Source of the DNA: Streptomyces tendae
GTDB taxonomy: Bacteria; Actinomycetota; Actinomycetes; Streptomycetales; Streptomycetaceae
Reading direction: 5' to 3'
Assembly: GCF_008632955.1 (NCBI RefSeq)
Contig: NZ_CP043959.1
Location: forward strand, 6,324,001-6,388,000
DNA length: 64,000 bases
Shown one piece after another: positions 33,990 to 42,736 of the stretch; positions within the stretch are counted from its first letter, which is position 1; each line of letters begins with the position of its first letter. The translations under genes were made by a program, and so were the position numbers. The notes beneath the pieces are model-generated. The model was not told where the DNA came from, ran no database searches, and saw nothing but the letters and a program-made list of their open reading frames with translations.

Positions 33990-34265
33990 CTACACGTGGA
34001 TCGGGTGCGAGGTGCGGCCGGACGCGTCGTCGATCTCGCCGTGTGCCTTGGTGAGCATCTGCATGGCGAGTTCGTTCAGCGCCCTGGCGCCGGCGATCTC
34101 CTCCCCGACCCGTGGCTGATTGGAGTCGGTGTAGTGCCGCGACGCGTGTCCGTGCGCCCGCACCTCGGAGCCGTCGGGCAGCCGGACCAGCGCGACCGCG
34201 CGGGTGTGCTGCTCGTCCTCCGTGAACTCCATCTCCACGTGCCATCCCACTGCGGTGTGCATCAT
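33990..34265 (-). CDS. DUF1876 domain-containing protein
   Basis: This is a 91-residue protein of the DUF1876 family, small actinobacterial proteins with a dsRNA-binding-like alpha/beta fold. Typical features are HVEMEFTEDEQHTRAVALVRLPDG, GHASRHYTDSNQPRVGEEIA and ARALNELAMQML. The function is unknown; homologues occur in several copies per streptomycete genome. ATG 34265 or the next ATG 34262 could be used, with GGAGGTGA just upstream. It converges on the beta-lactamase-like gene with a 15-bp gap. Confidence 0.85.
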   Translation of the reverse strand: MMHTAVGWHVEMEFTEDEQHTRAVALVRLPDGSEVRAHGHASRHYTDSNQPRVGEEIAGARALNELAMQMLTKAHGEIDDASGRTSHPIHV

Positions 34266-34348
34266 GACGGATCACCTCCGGATTCCTCTCGTTCCAGGGT
34301 GCGCCTCGCCCCGTCCCCGTGCACCCGGCCCGGGGCCGCGCCGGGCGC

Positions 34349-35194
34349 CTACGCGGCGTGCAGCATCAGCCCGATGCCCACCACCAGCAGCCCGGCCGCG
34401 GCGACGCGCGGCGCGCCGAACCGCTCCTTGAAGAACACCGCCCCGATCACCGCGCCCACGATGATCGACGACTCGCGCAGCGCCGCGACCGGGGCGAGCG
34501 GTGCCCGGGTCTGCGCCCACAGGACCAGGGCGTAGGCGAGGACGGACAGCGCGGCGCCGAGCAGGCCGAGCCGGGCGTGCGGCCGCATCCTCGCGACCGC
34601 CTCGCCGCGCAGCCGCACCAGGGCGTACGCGGGGATGACCGTGCCCTGGACCGCCATCAGCCACGCGATGTACCCGGTCGACGAGCCGGAGGCGCGGACG
34701 CCGAGACCGTCGACGACGGTGTACACGGCGATGGTGAGCCCGGTCGCCAGGGCCGCGCCGACGGCCGCCCAGTCGGGCCGCCGGCCGCGCAGCCCCCACA
34801 CGGCGACCCCGGTCAGGCCCGCGCAGGAGACGACGATCCCGGCGGCGGCCCACGGGTCGGGCACCTCGTGCGCGAACACGGCGGCCAGCACGGTGACGAC
34901 GAGCGGCGCGCTGCCCCGGGCCAGCGGGTAGGCCTGTCCGAAGTCGCCCAGCCGGAACGACGTCATCAGCAGCGCGTAGTACAGGATGTGCACGGCCGCC
35001 GAGCCGAGCAGGTACGGCCACGCCCCGGCCGCCGGGAACGGCACGAACGGGGCGGCGGCCAGCCCGATCAGCAGCCCTCCGCCGGAGATCAGCGCGAACC
35101 CGACGAGCTTGTCGGTGATCCGGTGCGCGAGCGCGTTCCAGCCGGCGTGGGTGACCGCGGCGAACAGCACCGCCACGGCGACCAACGGCGTCAC
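34349..35194 (-). CDS. EamA/DMT-family transporter
   Basis: This is a 281-residue membrane protein with ten hydrophobic helices arranged as two EamA repeats, the second starting around residue 140. Glycine- and alanine-rich helices such as GAALSVLAYALVLWAQTRAPLAPVAALRESSIIVGAVIGAVFF-type sequence are characteristic. It likely exports a small metabolite such as an amino acid or derivative; the substrate is unknown. GTG at 35194 lies inside a 22-bp sequence repeated exactly at the end of the upstream gene, which suggests that the two genes once overlapped directly. Confidence 0.88.
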   Translation of the reverse strand: MTPLVAVAVLFAAVTHAGWNALAHRITDKLVGFALISGGGLLIGLAAAPFVPFPAAGAWPYLLGSAAVHILYYALLMTSFRLGDFGQAYPLARGSAPLVVTVLAAVFAHEVPDPWAAAGIVVSCAGLTGVAVWGLRGRRPDWAAVGAALATGLTIAVYTVVDGLGVRASGSSTGYIAWLMAVQGTVIPAYALVRLRGEAVARMRPHARLGLLGAALSVLAYALVLWAQTRAPLAPVAALRESSIIVGAVIGAVFFKERFGAPRVAAAGLLVVGIGLMLHAA

Positions 35195-35312
35195 GCGGTG
35201 CGCTCGCGCGGGAGCCCGGGCGGGTCGTCCACGTCGGGCACCGCTCCACCGTCCACGGCACCTGAGCGCACGGCCGCCGCACCGAACCGGGGCGTCACGC
35301 GGTGCGCTCGCG
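35187..35312. repeat. 22-bp exact direct repeats flanking an 82-bp segment
   Basis: The same 22 bp occur at 35187-35208 and 35291-35312. The right copy contains the stop of the YbaK-type gene, the left copy contains the GTG start of the EamA gene. Sequences beyond the 22 bp differ. The 82 bp between have no gene. The arrangement looks like a small insertion bounded by duplicated target sequence, or the scar of one. Confidence 0.7.
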
Positions 35313-35807
35313 TACGTCCGTGAGGGTCGCGCCGGCGTGGGCGATCAACGTCTTGGGTTCCATCGGGAAGACGGTGTACGGGGTGCCGGCCGCCGCCCAC
35401 ACGGTGGCGTGGCCGAGCAGCGAGCGGTCGGCGAGGACCCGGGTCGTGGTGCGGTGGCCGAAGGGCGGAACGCCGCCGATGGCGTACCCGGTGCTCTCGC
35501 GGACGACGTCGGCCCTGGCGCGGGTGACCCGGCCGGCGCCGAGCTCCTCGCGGACCCGCTCGACGTCGACGCGGGAGGCGCCGTCCATGAGCACCAGCAC
35601 GGGCACCCCGTCGGCGGCGAAGATCAGGGACTTGCAGATCTGGCTGAGCTCGCAGCCGATCGCGGCTGCGGCCTCGGCGGCGGTGCGGGTGGCCTCGGGG
35701 AAGCGGCGGACCTGGCCGATCACGTCCGCGAGGCCCAGGTCCCGCAGGGCCTCGGCGAAGCGGGGATGGGCTCCGGAGCCCTCGGCGTCGGTGGCGGAGG
35801 TGGTCAT
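35295..35807 (-). CDS. YbaK/ProX-type aminoacyl-tRNA deacylase
   Basis: This is a 170-residue stand-alone editing protein. The YbaK/EbsC fold is shown by EAAAAIGCELSQICKSLIFAADGVPVLVLM (with the conserved Lys of the CKSL motif), DVERVREELG, and GYAIGGVPPFGHR with the GG-V-P-P-G-H loop. Such proteins hydrolyse mischarged tRNA(Pro) or related tRNAs. ATG at 35807 is chosen as the conserved start; the open frame above lacks similarity. It is upstream of the EamA gene in the same direction. Confidence 0.9.
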   Translation of the reverse strand: MTTSATDAEGSGAHPRFAEALRDLGLADVIGQVRRFPEATRTAAEAAAAIGCELSQICKSLIFAADGVPVLVLMDGASRVDVERVREELGAGRVTRARADVVRESTGYAIGGVPPFGHRTTTRVLADRSLLGHATVWAAAGTPYTVFPMEPKTLIAHAGATLTDVRERTA

Positions 35808-35881
35808 GCGAGGCACGCTAGCGGTCGGTGCACAGGCCACGCGACCTCGTTCCGTGAGCCGGACGGCGGGCCGGACGGGGG

Positions 35882-35926
35882 CCCGGCGAGCGGCCGGACG
35901 AGGGAGGCCCGGCGAGCGGGCCGGAC
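35882..35926. repeat. Two-copy ~19-bp direct repeat
   Basis: CCCGGCGAGCGGCCGGAC at 35882-35899 recurs with one added G at 35908-35926, within a run of GCCGGAC words. The ~195-bp gap between the YbaK-type gene and the MMPL terminator otherwise holds nothing recognisable. Confidence 0.5.
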
Positions 35927-35940
35927 ACAGGGGACGAGGA

Positions 35941-35982
35941 AGCCGGTGAGGGCGCCCCGTCCCCACGGAGCCCTCACCGGCT
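35941..35982 (-). terminator. Terminator of the MMPL transporter gene
   Basis: A perfect 13-bp inverted repeat (35941-35953 with 35970-35982) with a 16-nt loop begins 20 bp beyond the MMPL stop on the minus strand. Confidence 0.75.
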
Positions 35983-36002
35983 GGTCGTGACCGTCCGGGC
36001 GG

Positions 36003-38219
36003 TCAGGCCCGGACGAGTTCCTTGTCCTCGTCGTCCTTGCCCGCCGTGCCGCCGTGCGCGGCGAGGCTCTCACCCTCGACGTCCACGTTGGGCAGGGCAC
36101 GGTCCAGCCACTTCGGCAGCCACCAGGCCTTGTCGCCGAGCAGCGCCAGGACGGCCGGAACGATCGCCATGCGGACCACGAACGCGTCGAAGAGGACGGC
36201 GATCGCGAGGCCGAAGCCGATCATCTTGACCATGGAGTCGCTGGCCCCGATGAACCCGGAGAACACCGCGATCATGATGACCGCCGCGGCGGTCACCACC
36301 CGGGCGCTGTACCGGAACCCGGTGACCACGGCCTGGGACGGCTTCTCGCCGTGGACGTGGGCCTCCCGGATGCGGGTCACAAGGAACACCTCGTAGTCCA
36401 TGGCCAGTCCGAAGACCACGCCGACCATGAAGATCGGCATCATCGACATGATCGGACCGGTCTCCTCGACGCCCATCAGGCCGGACAGCCAGCCCCACTG
36501 GTAGACCGCGACGACCGCGCCGAGGGCCGCCAGCACCGAGAGCAGGAAGCCGAGGGCCGCCTTCAGCGGGACCAGGATCGAGCGGAAAACGACGATCAGC
36601 AGCAGGAACGCGAGCCCCACCACCAGCACCAGGTACGGCACCAGCGCGTCGTTGAGCTTCTGCGAGACGTCGATGTTCATCGCCGTGGCCCCGGTGACCA
36701 GGACGTCGGCGCCGCTGTCGGCCCTGATGTCCGCACCGGCGGCGCGGATGTCGTGCACCAGGTCCTCGGTGGTGGCCGAGGAGGGCTTGGCGTCCGGGAC
36801 GACGGTGATGGTCGCGGTGTCGCCGGCCTTGTTGGGGGCCGCGGGGGCGACGTTCACGACGTTGTCGAGGGCCTTGATCTCGTCGCCGGCCTGCCGGAAG
36901 ACGGCCTGCGGGTCCTCGCTGCCCTGGGCGTCGACCACGACCACCAGCGGGCCGTTGAAACCCGGGCCGAAGCCCTCGGAGAGCAGGTCGTAGGCGCGGC
37001 GCTGGGTGGTGGACGTCGGCTGGGAGCCGTCGTCGGGCAGGCCCAGTTCCAGGGAGCCGGCCGGGACCGCGGCGGCGCCGAGGCCGACGATGCCGAGCAG
37101 CAGCACGGCCAGCGGACGGCGGACGACGAAGCTCGCCCAGCGGGTGCCCATGTTGGGGCGTCCCGTCTTGTTCTTGGCACGGCCGCCGCCGAGCAGCTTG
37201 CTCTTCTCGCCCGCGGCGGGGATGCGGCGCCCGGCGTAGCCGAGCACGGCCGGGATGAGGGTGAGGGCGATCAGGACGGCGACGGCGACGGTGCCGGCGG
37301 CGGCGATGCCCATCTTCGTCAGCATCGGGATGTTGACGACGGAGAGGCCCACCAGAGCGATCACGACGGTCAGGCCGGCGAAGACCACCGCGGAACCGGC
37401 GGTGCCCACGGCCCGGCCGGCCGCTTCCTCGCGTTCGCGGCCCTCGGCGAGTTCGGCGCGGTAGCGGGAGACCACGAACAGGGCGTAGTCGATGCCGACC
37501 GCGAGACCGATCATCGAGGCCAGGATGGAGGTGGTGGAGCCCAGGTCGAGCGTGCTCGCCAGCGCGGTGATGGTCGCGACGCCGATGCCGACGCCGACGA
37601 TCGCGGTGAGCAGCGGCAGTCCGGCGGCGAGCAGCGAGCCGAGTGTGATGACGAGGACGACCGCGGCGACACCGATGCCGATGATCTCGGCGGAGCCCGT
37701 CTCCGGAACGGCCTGGAGGGCGTCACCGCCGATCTCGACGGCCAGCCCGGCGTCGCGGGCGTCCTCGGCGGCGGCCTTCAGGGCCTCGCGGGTCGGCTCC
37801 TCCAGCTCCATGCCGGGGACCTTGTAGGTCACCGAGGCGTAGGCGACGGAGCCGTCCTGGCTGACGCCGCCGGTCTCGTAGGGATCGGTGATCCGGGCAA
37901 CCTCGGAACCGCCGGAAAGCTCGTCGACGGTCTCCCGGACCGTCGTCCTGTTCCCGGGGTCGGTCATCTTCTCGCCGTCCGGCGCCTTGAAGACGACGCG
38001 TGCGGTCGCCCCGTCGGCGCTGGAGCCGGGGAATCGTTCCTCCAGCAGGTCGAAGGCCTTCTGGGCCTCGGTGCCGGGGATGGAGAAGGAGGAGTTGCCG
38101 GCCGCGGGTGCGCCGGCCGCGCCGGCGCCCGCGAGCGCCAGCAGCGCCACCCAGAAGAGGGCGACGACGTGCCGTTTCCGGAAGGAGAACCGGCCGAGTC
38201 GGTACAGGAATGTGGCCAC
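36003..38219 (-). CDS. MMPL/RND-family transporter
   Basis: This is a 738-residue membrane protein with two repeats, each of one helix, a large extracytoplasmic domain and five helices. MMPL features include GIDYALFVVSRYR in repeat 1 and GLAMDYEVFLVTRIREAHVHGEKPSQAVVTG in repeat 2, which hold the proton-relay Asp/Tyr residues. It probably exports lipids or lipophilic drugs using the proton gradient. GTG at 38219 has GGGAG 9 nt upstream and gives the expected basic N-terminus (FLYRLGRFSFRKRHVV). The C-terminal ~40 residues are hydrophilic. A TetR gene lies upstream in the same direction and probably regulates it. Confidence 0.93.
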   Translation of the reverse strand: MATFLYRLGRFSFRKRHVVALFWVALLALAGAGAAGAPAAGNSSFSIPGTEAQKAFDLLEERFPGSSADGATARVVFKAPDGEKMTDPGNRTTVRETVDELSGGSEVARITDPYETGGVSQDGSVAYASVTYKVPGMELEEPTREALKAAAEDARDAGLAVEIGGDALQAVPETGSAEIIGIGVAAVVLVITLGSLLAAGLPLLTAIVGVGIGVATITALASTLDLGSTTSILASMIGLAVGIDYALFVVSRYRAELAEGREREEAAGRAVGTAGSAVVFAGLTVVIALVGLSVVNIPMLTKMGIAAAGTVAVAVLIALTLIPAVLGYAGRRIPAAGEKSKLLGGGRAKNKTGRPNMGTRWASFVVRRPLAVLLLGIVGLGAAAVPAGSLELGLPDDGSQPTSTTQRRAYDLLSEGFGPGFNGPLVVVVDAQGSEDPQAVFRQAGDEIKALDNVVNVAPAAPNKAGDTATITVVPDAKPSSATTEDLVHDIRAAGADIRADSGADVLVTGATAMNIDVSQKLNDALVPYLVLVVGLAFLLLIVVFRSILVPLKAALGFLLSVLAALGAVVAVYQWGWLSGLMGVEETGPIMSMMPIFMVGVVFGLAMDYEVFLVTRIREAHVHGEKPSQAVVTGFRYSARVVTAAAVIMIAVFSGFIGASDSMVKMIGFGLAIAVLFDAFVVRMAIVPAVLALLGDKAWWLPKWLDRALPNVDVEGESLAAHGGTAGKDDEDKELVRA

Positions 38220-38280
38220 GAGGGCGTGCTCCCGGTCAGGTCGTGGTGGGTTCGGGGCAGGGGTTATCAGCCCGACGACG

Positions 38281-38318
38281 CTGGGGGTACCGCCCACGCC
38301 CTTCAGGCGGTGGGGGAG
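38281..38318. repeat. Intergenic palindromic repeat of a type common in Streptomyces
   Basis: A hairpin with arms ACCGCC and GGCGGT (38289-38294, 38306-38311) is flanked by CTGGGGGT and GGGGGAG. The pattern of a G-rich flank, a short inverted repeat, then a G-rich flank resembles dispersed intergenic elements I recall from streptomycete genomes. It lies between the TetR and MMPL genes. Confidence 0.45.
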
Positions 38319-38364
38319 GTTACGTCAGGGTGGCTGAACTGTGGGTTGTCAGGGGGTTGGGCTG

Positions 38365-38967
38365 TCAGTGGGCTGGGGCGACGCCGAGGGCGGGGAGCAC
38401 CACGGCGTCGATGTACGACGTGAGGAACTTCTGCGTGGGTGGCCGGTCGTCGATCAGGGTCCGGGTCGCGAACGCCCCGACGAGCATGTGCACGATGTAC
38501 TCCAGCGCCGGGTTGTCGGCGCGGACCTCTCCCCGGTCGACCGCCCGGTCGACGATCCGGCGGAACTCCTCGATCTCCGGTTCCACCAGCAGCTCCCGGA
38601 AGGCCTGCCGGAGGTCGTCGTTCTGGTGCACCGCCATGGCGAGGGCCCGCATGAGGGCGACGTTCTGCGCCATGACGCAGTCGTCCTCGCGGCCGATGAT
38701 CGTGTGCAGGTCACCCCGCAGGGTCCCGGTGTCCACCTCGGCGATGCCGCCCGGCTTCTGGCTGCGCATCGCCCGGACCACCAGCTCGGCCTTGCCACCC
38801 CACTGCCGGTAGAGCGTGGCCTTGCTGGACCGGGTGCGGGCGGCCACGGCGTCCATGGTGAGGGCGTCGTAGCCGACCTCACGGAGCAGTTCGAGCACGG
38901 CGCCGTACAGCTCGGCCTCGCGTTCGGGGGTGATCCGGCTGCGACGTGACGTCGCGATGTCACTCAT
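38365..38967 (-). CDS. TetR/AcrR-family regulator of the MMPL transporter
   Basis: This is a 200-residue TetR repressor. The helix-turn-helix at ~residues 34-60 reads LTMDAVAARTRSSKATLYRQWGGKAELVV; the ligand domain fits the TetR_C AcrR-like class. ATG at 38967 follows AAAGGTGG. It is upstream of the MMPL gene in the same direction with a 145-bp gap, and its own promoter carries two palindromes of the form ACGAmACsGTTTCGT. Autoregulation plus control of the efflux pump is the likely role. Confidence 0.9.
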   Translation of the reverse strand: MSDIATSRRSRITPEREAELYGAVLELLREVGYDALTMDAVAARTRSSKATLYRQWGGKAELVVRAMRSQKPGGIAEVDTGTLRGDLHTIIGREDDCVMAQNVALMRALAMAVHQNDDLRQAFRELLVEPEIEEFRRIVDRAVDRGEVRADNPALEYIVHMLVGAFATRTLIDDRPPTQKFLTSYIDAVVLPALGVAPAH

Positions 38968-39008
38968 GCCGACCACCTTTCCGCTCCGGGTCCCACCGCG
39001 TCAAAGAA

Positions 39009-39070
39009 ACGACACGGTTTCGTACAAGACGACGATACAACTCACGAGTATCGAAACGAAACCGTTTCGT
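39009..39070. promoter_or_regulatory. Pair of TetR-type operators
   Basis: ACGAAACCGTTTCGT (39056-39070) is a perfect 15-bp palindrome about its central base, and ACGACACGGTTTCGT (39009-39023) is a near copy; their centres are 47 bp apart. Both lie between the divergent TetR and tricorn protease genes, the first about 42 bp from the TetR ATG. They are typical of AcrR/TetR sites and could let the repressor control the protease gene as well. Confidence 0.65.
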
Positions 39071-39133
39071 ACGTGGTCTGCGTCACGGTTGTCGGTTCCG
39101 CATAAGTTGCTGCGGTCCGTCCCCCGGAAAAGC

Positions 39134-42100
39134 ATGGGGAGGGTGACTTACCTGCGTCTGCCGCACCTCAAGGACGACCTGCTGTGCTTCGTCGCGGAGG
39201 ACGACCTCTGGCTCGCCCCGCTCGACGGACCGGGCCGCGCCTGGCGGCTCACCGTCGACCGCACCAAGCTCGGCCACCCCCGCTTCTCCCCCGACGGCCG
39301 CCACATCGCGTACACCAGCTGGCGCACCCTGGACCCGGAGGTGCACCTGGTGCCGGCGGACGGCGGACCCGGGCGGCGCCTGACGTACTGGGGCAGCTCC
39401 GACACCCGGGTGTGCGGCTGGGCCCCGCCCCACGAGGACGGCCACGCCGAGATCCTCGCCGTCACCTCGCACGGCGAGCCCTTCTCGTACTTCACCTGGG
39501 CCTACAAGCTGGGCCTGGACGGCAGCCCCGGACGCAAGCTGCCGTGGGGCCCGGTGTCCGACATCCAGGTCGCCGACCTCGCGGGCGAGCGCAAATCCCT
39601 GCTGCTCACCGGCACCCCGCCGCACGAACCGGCGTCCTGGAAGCGCTACCGGGGCGGCGCCACCGGCAGGCTCTGGCTGCACGGGCACCGGCTGCTCGAC
39701 GGCCTCGACGGCCATCTGCACTCCCCCATGTTCGTCGGCGGACGGATCGCCTTCCTCTCCGACCACGAGGGCATCGGCAACCTCTACTCCTGCGCCCACG
39801 ACGGCACCGACCTGCGCCGCCACACCGACCACGACTCCTTCTACGCCCGGCACGCCGCCACCGACGGCACCCGCGTCGTCTACCAGTGCGCGGGCGACCT
39901 GTGGATCGTGGACGACCTCTCCCCCGGTTCCGCCCCGCGCCGGCTCGACGTGCGGCTGAGCGGTCCGCGCTCCGGCCGGCGCCCCTACCAGGTGCCCACC
40001 GCGCAGCACCTGGACGGCCTCTCCGTCGACGAGACCGGCCGCGCCAGCGCCGTCGTCGTACGCGGCAGCCTGTACTGGCTCACCCACCGCGACGGGCCCG
40101 CCCGCACCCTGACCGACACCCCGGGCGTGCGGGTCCGGCTGCCGGAGATGCTCGGCGCCGGCGGCCAGGTCGCGTACGTCACCGACGCCGAGGGCGAGGA
40201 CGCCGTGGAGATCGCCTCGCTGCCCCGGGCCACCGGCCACCGCGTCCACCGGCGGCTGGCCGCGGGCAGGCTGGGCCGGGTGCTGGAGATGGTGGCCGAC
40301 CCCGAGGGGCAGCGGCTCGCCGTCGCCGCGCACGACGGCCGGCTGCTGCTGGTGGACACCGACGAGGCGACGGACGGGACGGCGGGCGAGGTCACCGAGC
40401 TGATCCACTCCGGCAACGGCCCCGTGCGCGACCTCGCCTTCTCGCCCGACGGCGCCTGGCTGGCCTGGTCCCACCCGGTGATCGGACGCTCCCTGCGGCA
40501 GATCAAACTCGCGCGCATCAAGGACCGGCTGGTCCTCGACGTCACAGGCGGCCGCTTCGAGGACGAGAACCCGGTCTTCACCCGGGACGGCCGCTACCTG
40601 GCCTTCCTGTCGTGGCGCGGCTTCGACCCGGTGTACGACGTGCACACCGGGGACCTGTCCTTCCCGCTGGGCTGCCGCCCGTACCTGGTCCCGCTGTCCT
40701 CGGCGACACCCTCGCCGTTCGCGCTGAGTCCCGAGGGCCGTCCCGCGGCGGGCGGTCTCGACCCGCTGGAGCAGGAGGAGAGCGAGGAGGGCGGCACGGT
40801 CACCGTGGAGGCGGAGGGCCTGGAGAGCAGGGTCAGCCCCTTCCCGGTGGCCGCGTCCAAGTACTCCGGGCTGTACCCGGTCGCGGGCTGCGGGCTGGTG
40901 TGGCTGCGCTGGCCGATCTCCGGGGCGCTCGGCGAGACGTTCGCCAACCCCGACGACACCAGCGGACGCCCCACCCTGGAGCACTTCGGCATCCCCAAGG
41001 CCAAGAAGTCCGAACTCGTCGCCCACCTCGACTGTTTCGCGGTCAGCGGGGACGGTTCCCGGCTGGTCGTGGTGGACGAGGGCGAGCTGCGCGCGGTGCC
41101 CGCCACGGAGCCGGGTGACGGCGACTCCACGGTGTGGATCGACCTGCGCCGCATCAAGCACGAGGCCGAACCGGCCGCCGAGTGGCGCCAGGCGTACGAG
41201 GAGGCGGGGCGGCTGATCCGCGCCTACTTCTGGGAGCCGGACATGTGCGGCATCGACTGGGACGGGGTGCTGGAGCAGTACCGCCCGCTGGTCGAACGGG
41301 TCGCCTCACCCGACGAGTTCGCCGACCTGCTGCGCGAGGTGCTCGGCGAACTGGGCACCTCGCACGCCTACGTGACCGCCGCCCGCCGCAACGAGGGTCC
41401 CCCGCACTACCAGCGCCGCCAGGGCCTGCTCGGCGCCAACCTGGTGCCGCGCGAGGCCGGCTGGACGGTGAAGCGGATCCTGCCCGGCGACTCCTCCGAC
41501 TCCCGCGCCCGCTCCCCGCTGGCCGGCGCCGGCATCCGCGAGGGCGCGGTGCTCACCCACGTCGACGGGCGCCCCGTGGACCCGGTCGCCGGCCCCTACC
41601 CGCTGCTCGCGGCGGCGGGCGGCACGACCGTGGAGCTCACCTTCGTGCCCGACGGCGAGGGCCCGCCCCGGCGGGTCGCGGTCGTCCCGCTGATCGACGA
41701 GACGCCCCTGCGCTACCAGGACTGGGTCGCCAAACGGCGTGCCGTGGTCCGGGAGTTGAGCGGCGGACGGTGCGGCTACCTGCACATCCCCGACATGGGC
41801 GGCTCCGGCTGGGCGCAGTTCAACCGGGACGTGCGCATGGAGATGTCACGGCCCGCGCTCATCGTCGACGTGCGCGGCAACGCCGGCGGGCACATCAGCG
41901 AACTGGTGGTGGAGAAGCTGACCCGCACCATCATCGGCTGGGACCTCACCCGTGACGCCCAGCCCGTGTCGTACGCCTCGAACGCGCCGCGCGGACCGGT
42001 CGTCGCCCTGGCCGACGAGGCGACCAGCTCCGACGGCGACATGATCACCGCCGCGTTCAAGCTGCTGAAGCTGGGGCCGGTGGTCGGGCAGCGCACCTGG

Positions 42101-42394
42101 GGCGGGGTGGTCGGCATGACCGGCCGGCACCGGCTCGGGGACGGCACGGTGATCACGGTGCCGATGAACGCGGCCTGGTTCGACGCGTACGGCTGGTCCG
42201 TGGAGAACCGGGGTGTCGACCCCGACCTGGAGGCGCTGCGCACGCCGCTGGACTGGGCCGAGGGCCGGCACGCGGTCCTGGACGACGCCGTGACGCTCGC
42301 CCTGAACCTGCTGGAGGCCGAACCGCCGGCCTCGCCGCCGGGCTACGGCGACGTGCCCGACCGTTCGCGCCCGAAGCTGCCGCCGCGGACGTGA
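39134..42394 (+). CDS. Tricorn protease (S41 family)
   Basis: This is a 1086-residue protease. An N-terminal six-bladed and a seven-bladed beta-propeller (~residues 1-660) precede a small helical core (~residues 690-750), a PDZ domain (~residues 770-850) and the C-terminal catalytic domain. The catalytic tetrad seems intact: S743-H744 in GTSHAYV, and a nucleophile Ser in TSSDGD (residues 965/966), with the family's DVRGNAGGHISELV segment. Tricorn degrades peptides released by the proteasome to di- to tetrapeptides. ATG at 39134 or GTG 39143 could start; the latter has its G-rich site too close. The gene stands alone behind TetR-type operators. Confidence 0.93.
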   Translation: MGRVTYLRLPHLKDDLLCFVAEDDLWLAPLDGPGRAWRLTVDRTKLGHPRFSPDGRHIAYTSWRTLDPEVHLVPADGGPGRRLTYWGSSDTRVCGWAPPHEDGHAEILAVTSHGEPFSYFTWAYKLGLDGSPGRKLPWGPVSDIQVADLAGERKSLLLTGTPPHEPASWKRYRGGATGRLWLHGHRLLDGLDGHLHSPMFVGGRIAFLSDHEGIGNLYSCAHDGTDLRRHTDHDSFYARHAATDGTRVVYQCAGDLWIVDDLSPGSAPRRLDVRLSGPRSGRRPYQVPTAQHLDGLSVDETGRASAVVVRGSLYWLTHRDGPARTLTDTPGVRVRLPEMLGAGGQVAYVTDAEGEDAVEIASLPRATGHRVHRRLAAGRLGRVLEMVADPEGQRLAVAAHDGRLLLVDTDEATDGTAGEVTELIHSGNGPVRDLAFSPDGAWLAWSHPVIGRSLRQIKLARIKDRLVLDVTGGRFEDENPVFTRDGRYLAFLSWRGFDPVYDVHTGDLSFPLGCRPYLVPLSSATPSPFALSPEGRPAAGGLDPLEQEESEEGGTVTVEAEGLESRVSPFPVAASKYSGLYPVAGCGLVWLRWPISGALGETFANPDDTSGRPTLEHFGIPKAKKSELVAHLDCFAVSGDGSRLVVVDEGELRAVPATEPGDGDSTVWIDLRRIKHEAEPAAEWRQAYEEAGRLIRAYFWEPDMCGIDWDGVLEQYRPLVERVASPDEFADLLREVLGELGTSHAYVTAARRNEGPPHYQRRQGLLGANLVPREAGWTVKRILPGDSSDSRARSPLAGAGIREGAVLTHVDGRPVDPVAGPYPLLAAAGGTTVELTFVPDGEGPPRRVAVVPLIDETPLRYQDWVAKRRAVVRELSGGRCGYLHIPDMGGSGWAQFNRDVRMEMSRPALIVDVRGNAGGHISELVVEKLTRTIIGWDLTRDAQPVSYASNAPRGPVVALADEATSSDGDMITAAFKLLKLGPVVGQRTWGGVVGMTGRHRLGDGTVITVPMNAAWFDAYGWSVENRGVDPDLEALRTPLDWAEGRHAVLDDAVTLALNLLEAEPPASPPGYGDVPDRSRPKLPPRT

Positions 42395-42430
42395 GGAAGG
42401 GGTGCCCCCTTCGCCAGGGGCACCCCTTCC
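42395..42430. terminator. Strong terminator after the tricorn gene
   Basis: A perfect 14-bp inverted repeat (42395-42408 with 42417-42430) has an 8-nt loop and follows the stop directly. The converging small gene ends 49 bp further on, so it may act in both directions. Confidence 0.85.
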
Positions 42431-42478
42431 CACCCGCGCTCAGCGCGTGGGCACCTCAGTGCCCGGTGGTGCCGACCG

Positions 42479-42661
42479 TCAGACCTCGTGGTCCTGGTCG
42501 AAACGCTCCTCCGACTCGCGGCGACGCTGCGGGTCCGCCGCCTCGTCGTCCCGACGGCGGTTGCGGTTCTGCTGCAGCTGCTCCTTGCCCTGCTGGGCGC
42601 GCTGCTTGGCCTGCTGCTGGAACTGGCCGGCCTTCTCCTGCATCTGGTCCTTCATACCCAT
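42479..42661 (-). CDS. Small charged, glutamine-rich protein
   Basis: This is a 60-residue protein with no hydrophobic segment. The first half, MKDQMQEKAGQFQQQAKQRA and beyond, is an amphipathic helix rich in Gln and Lys; the second half is Arg/Asp/Glu-rich and likely disordered. Its start resembles CsbD-type stress proteins, but the match is too short to assign. ATG 42661 (next Met at 42655) has GGGAG 9 nt upstream. Similar short proteins are common in streptomycetes; the function is unknown. Confidence 0.7.
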   Translation of the reverse strand: MGMKDQMQEKAGQFQQQAKQRAQQGKEQLQQNRNRRRDDEAADPQRRRESEERFDQDHEV

Positions 42662-42736
42662 GTGGGTTCACTCCCGTGTGGGGTGGGGGAACTTGCCCCA
42701 TCAGATTCACACGGGCGGTCACCCTGCGCATGTCGA

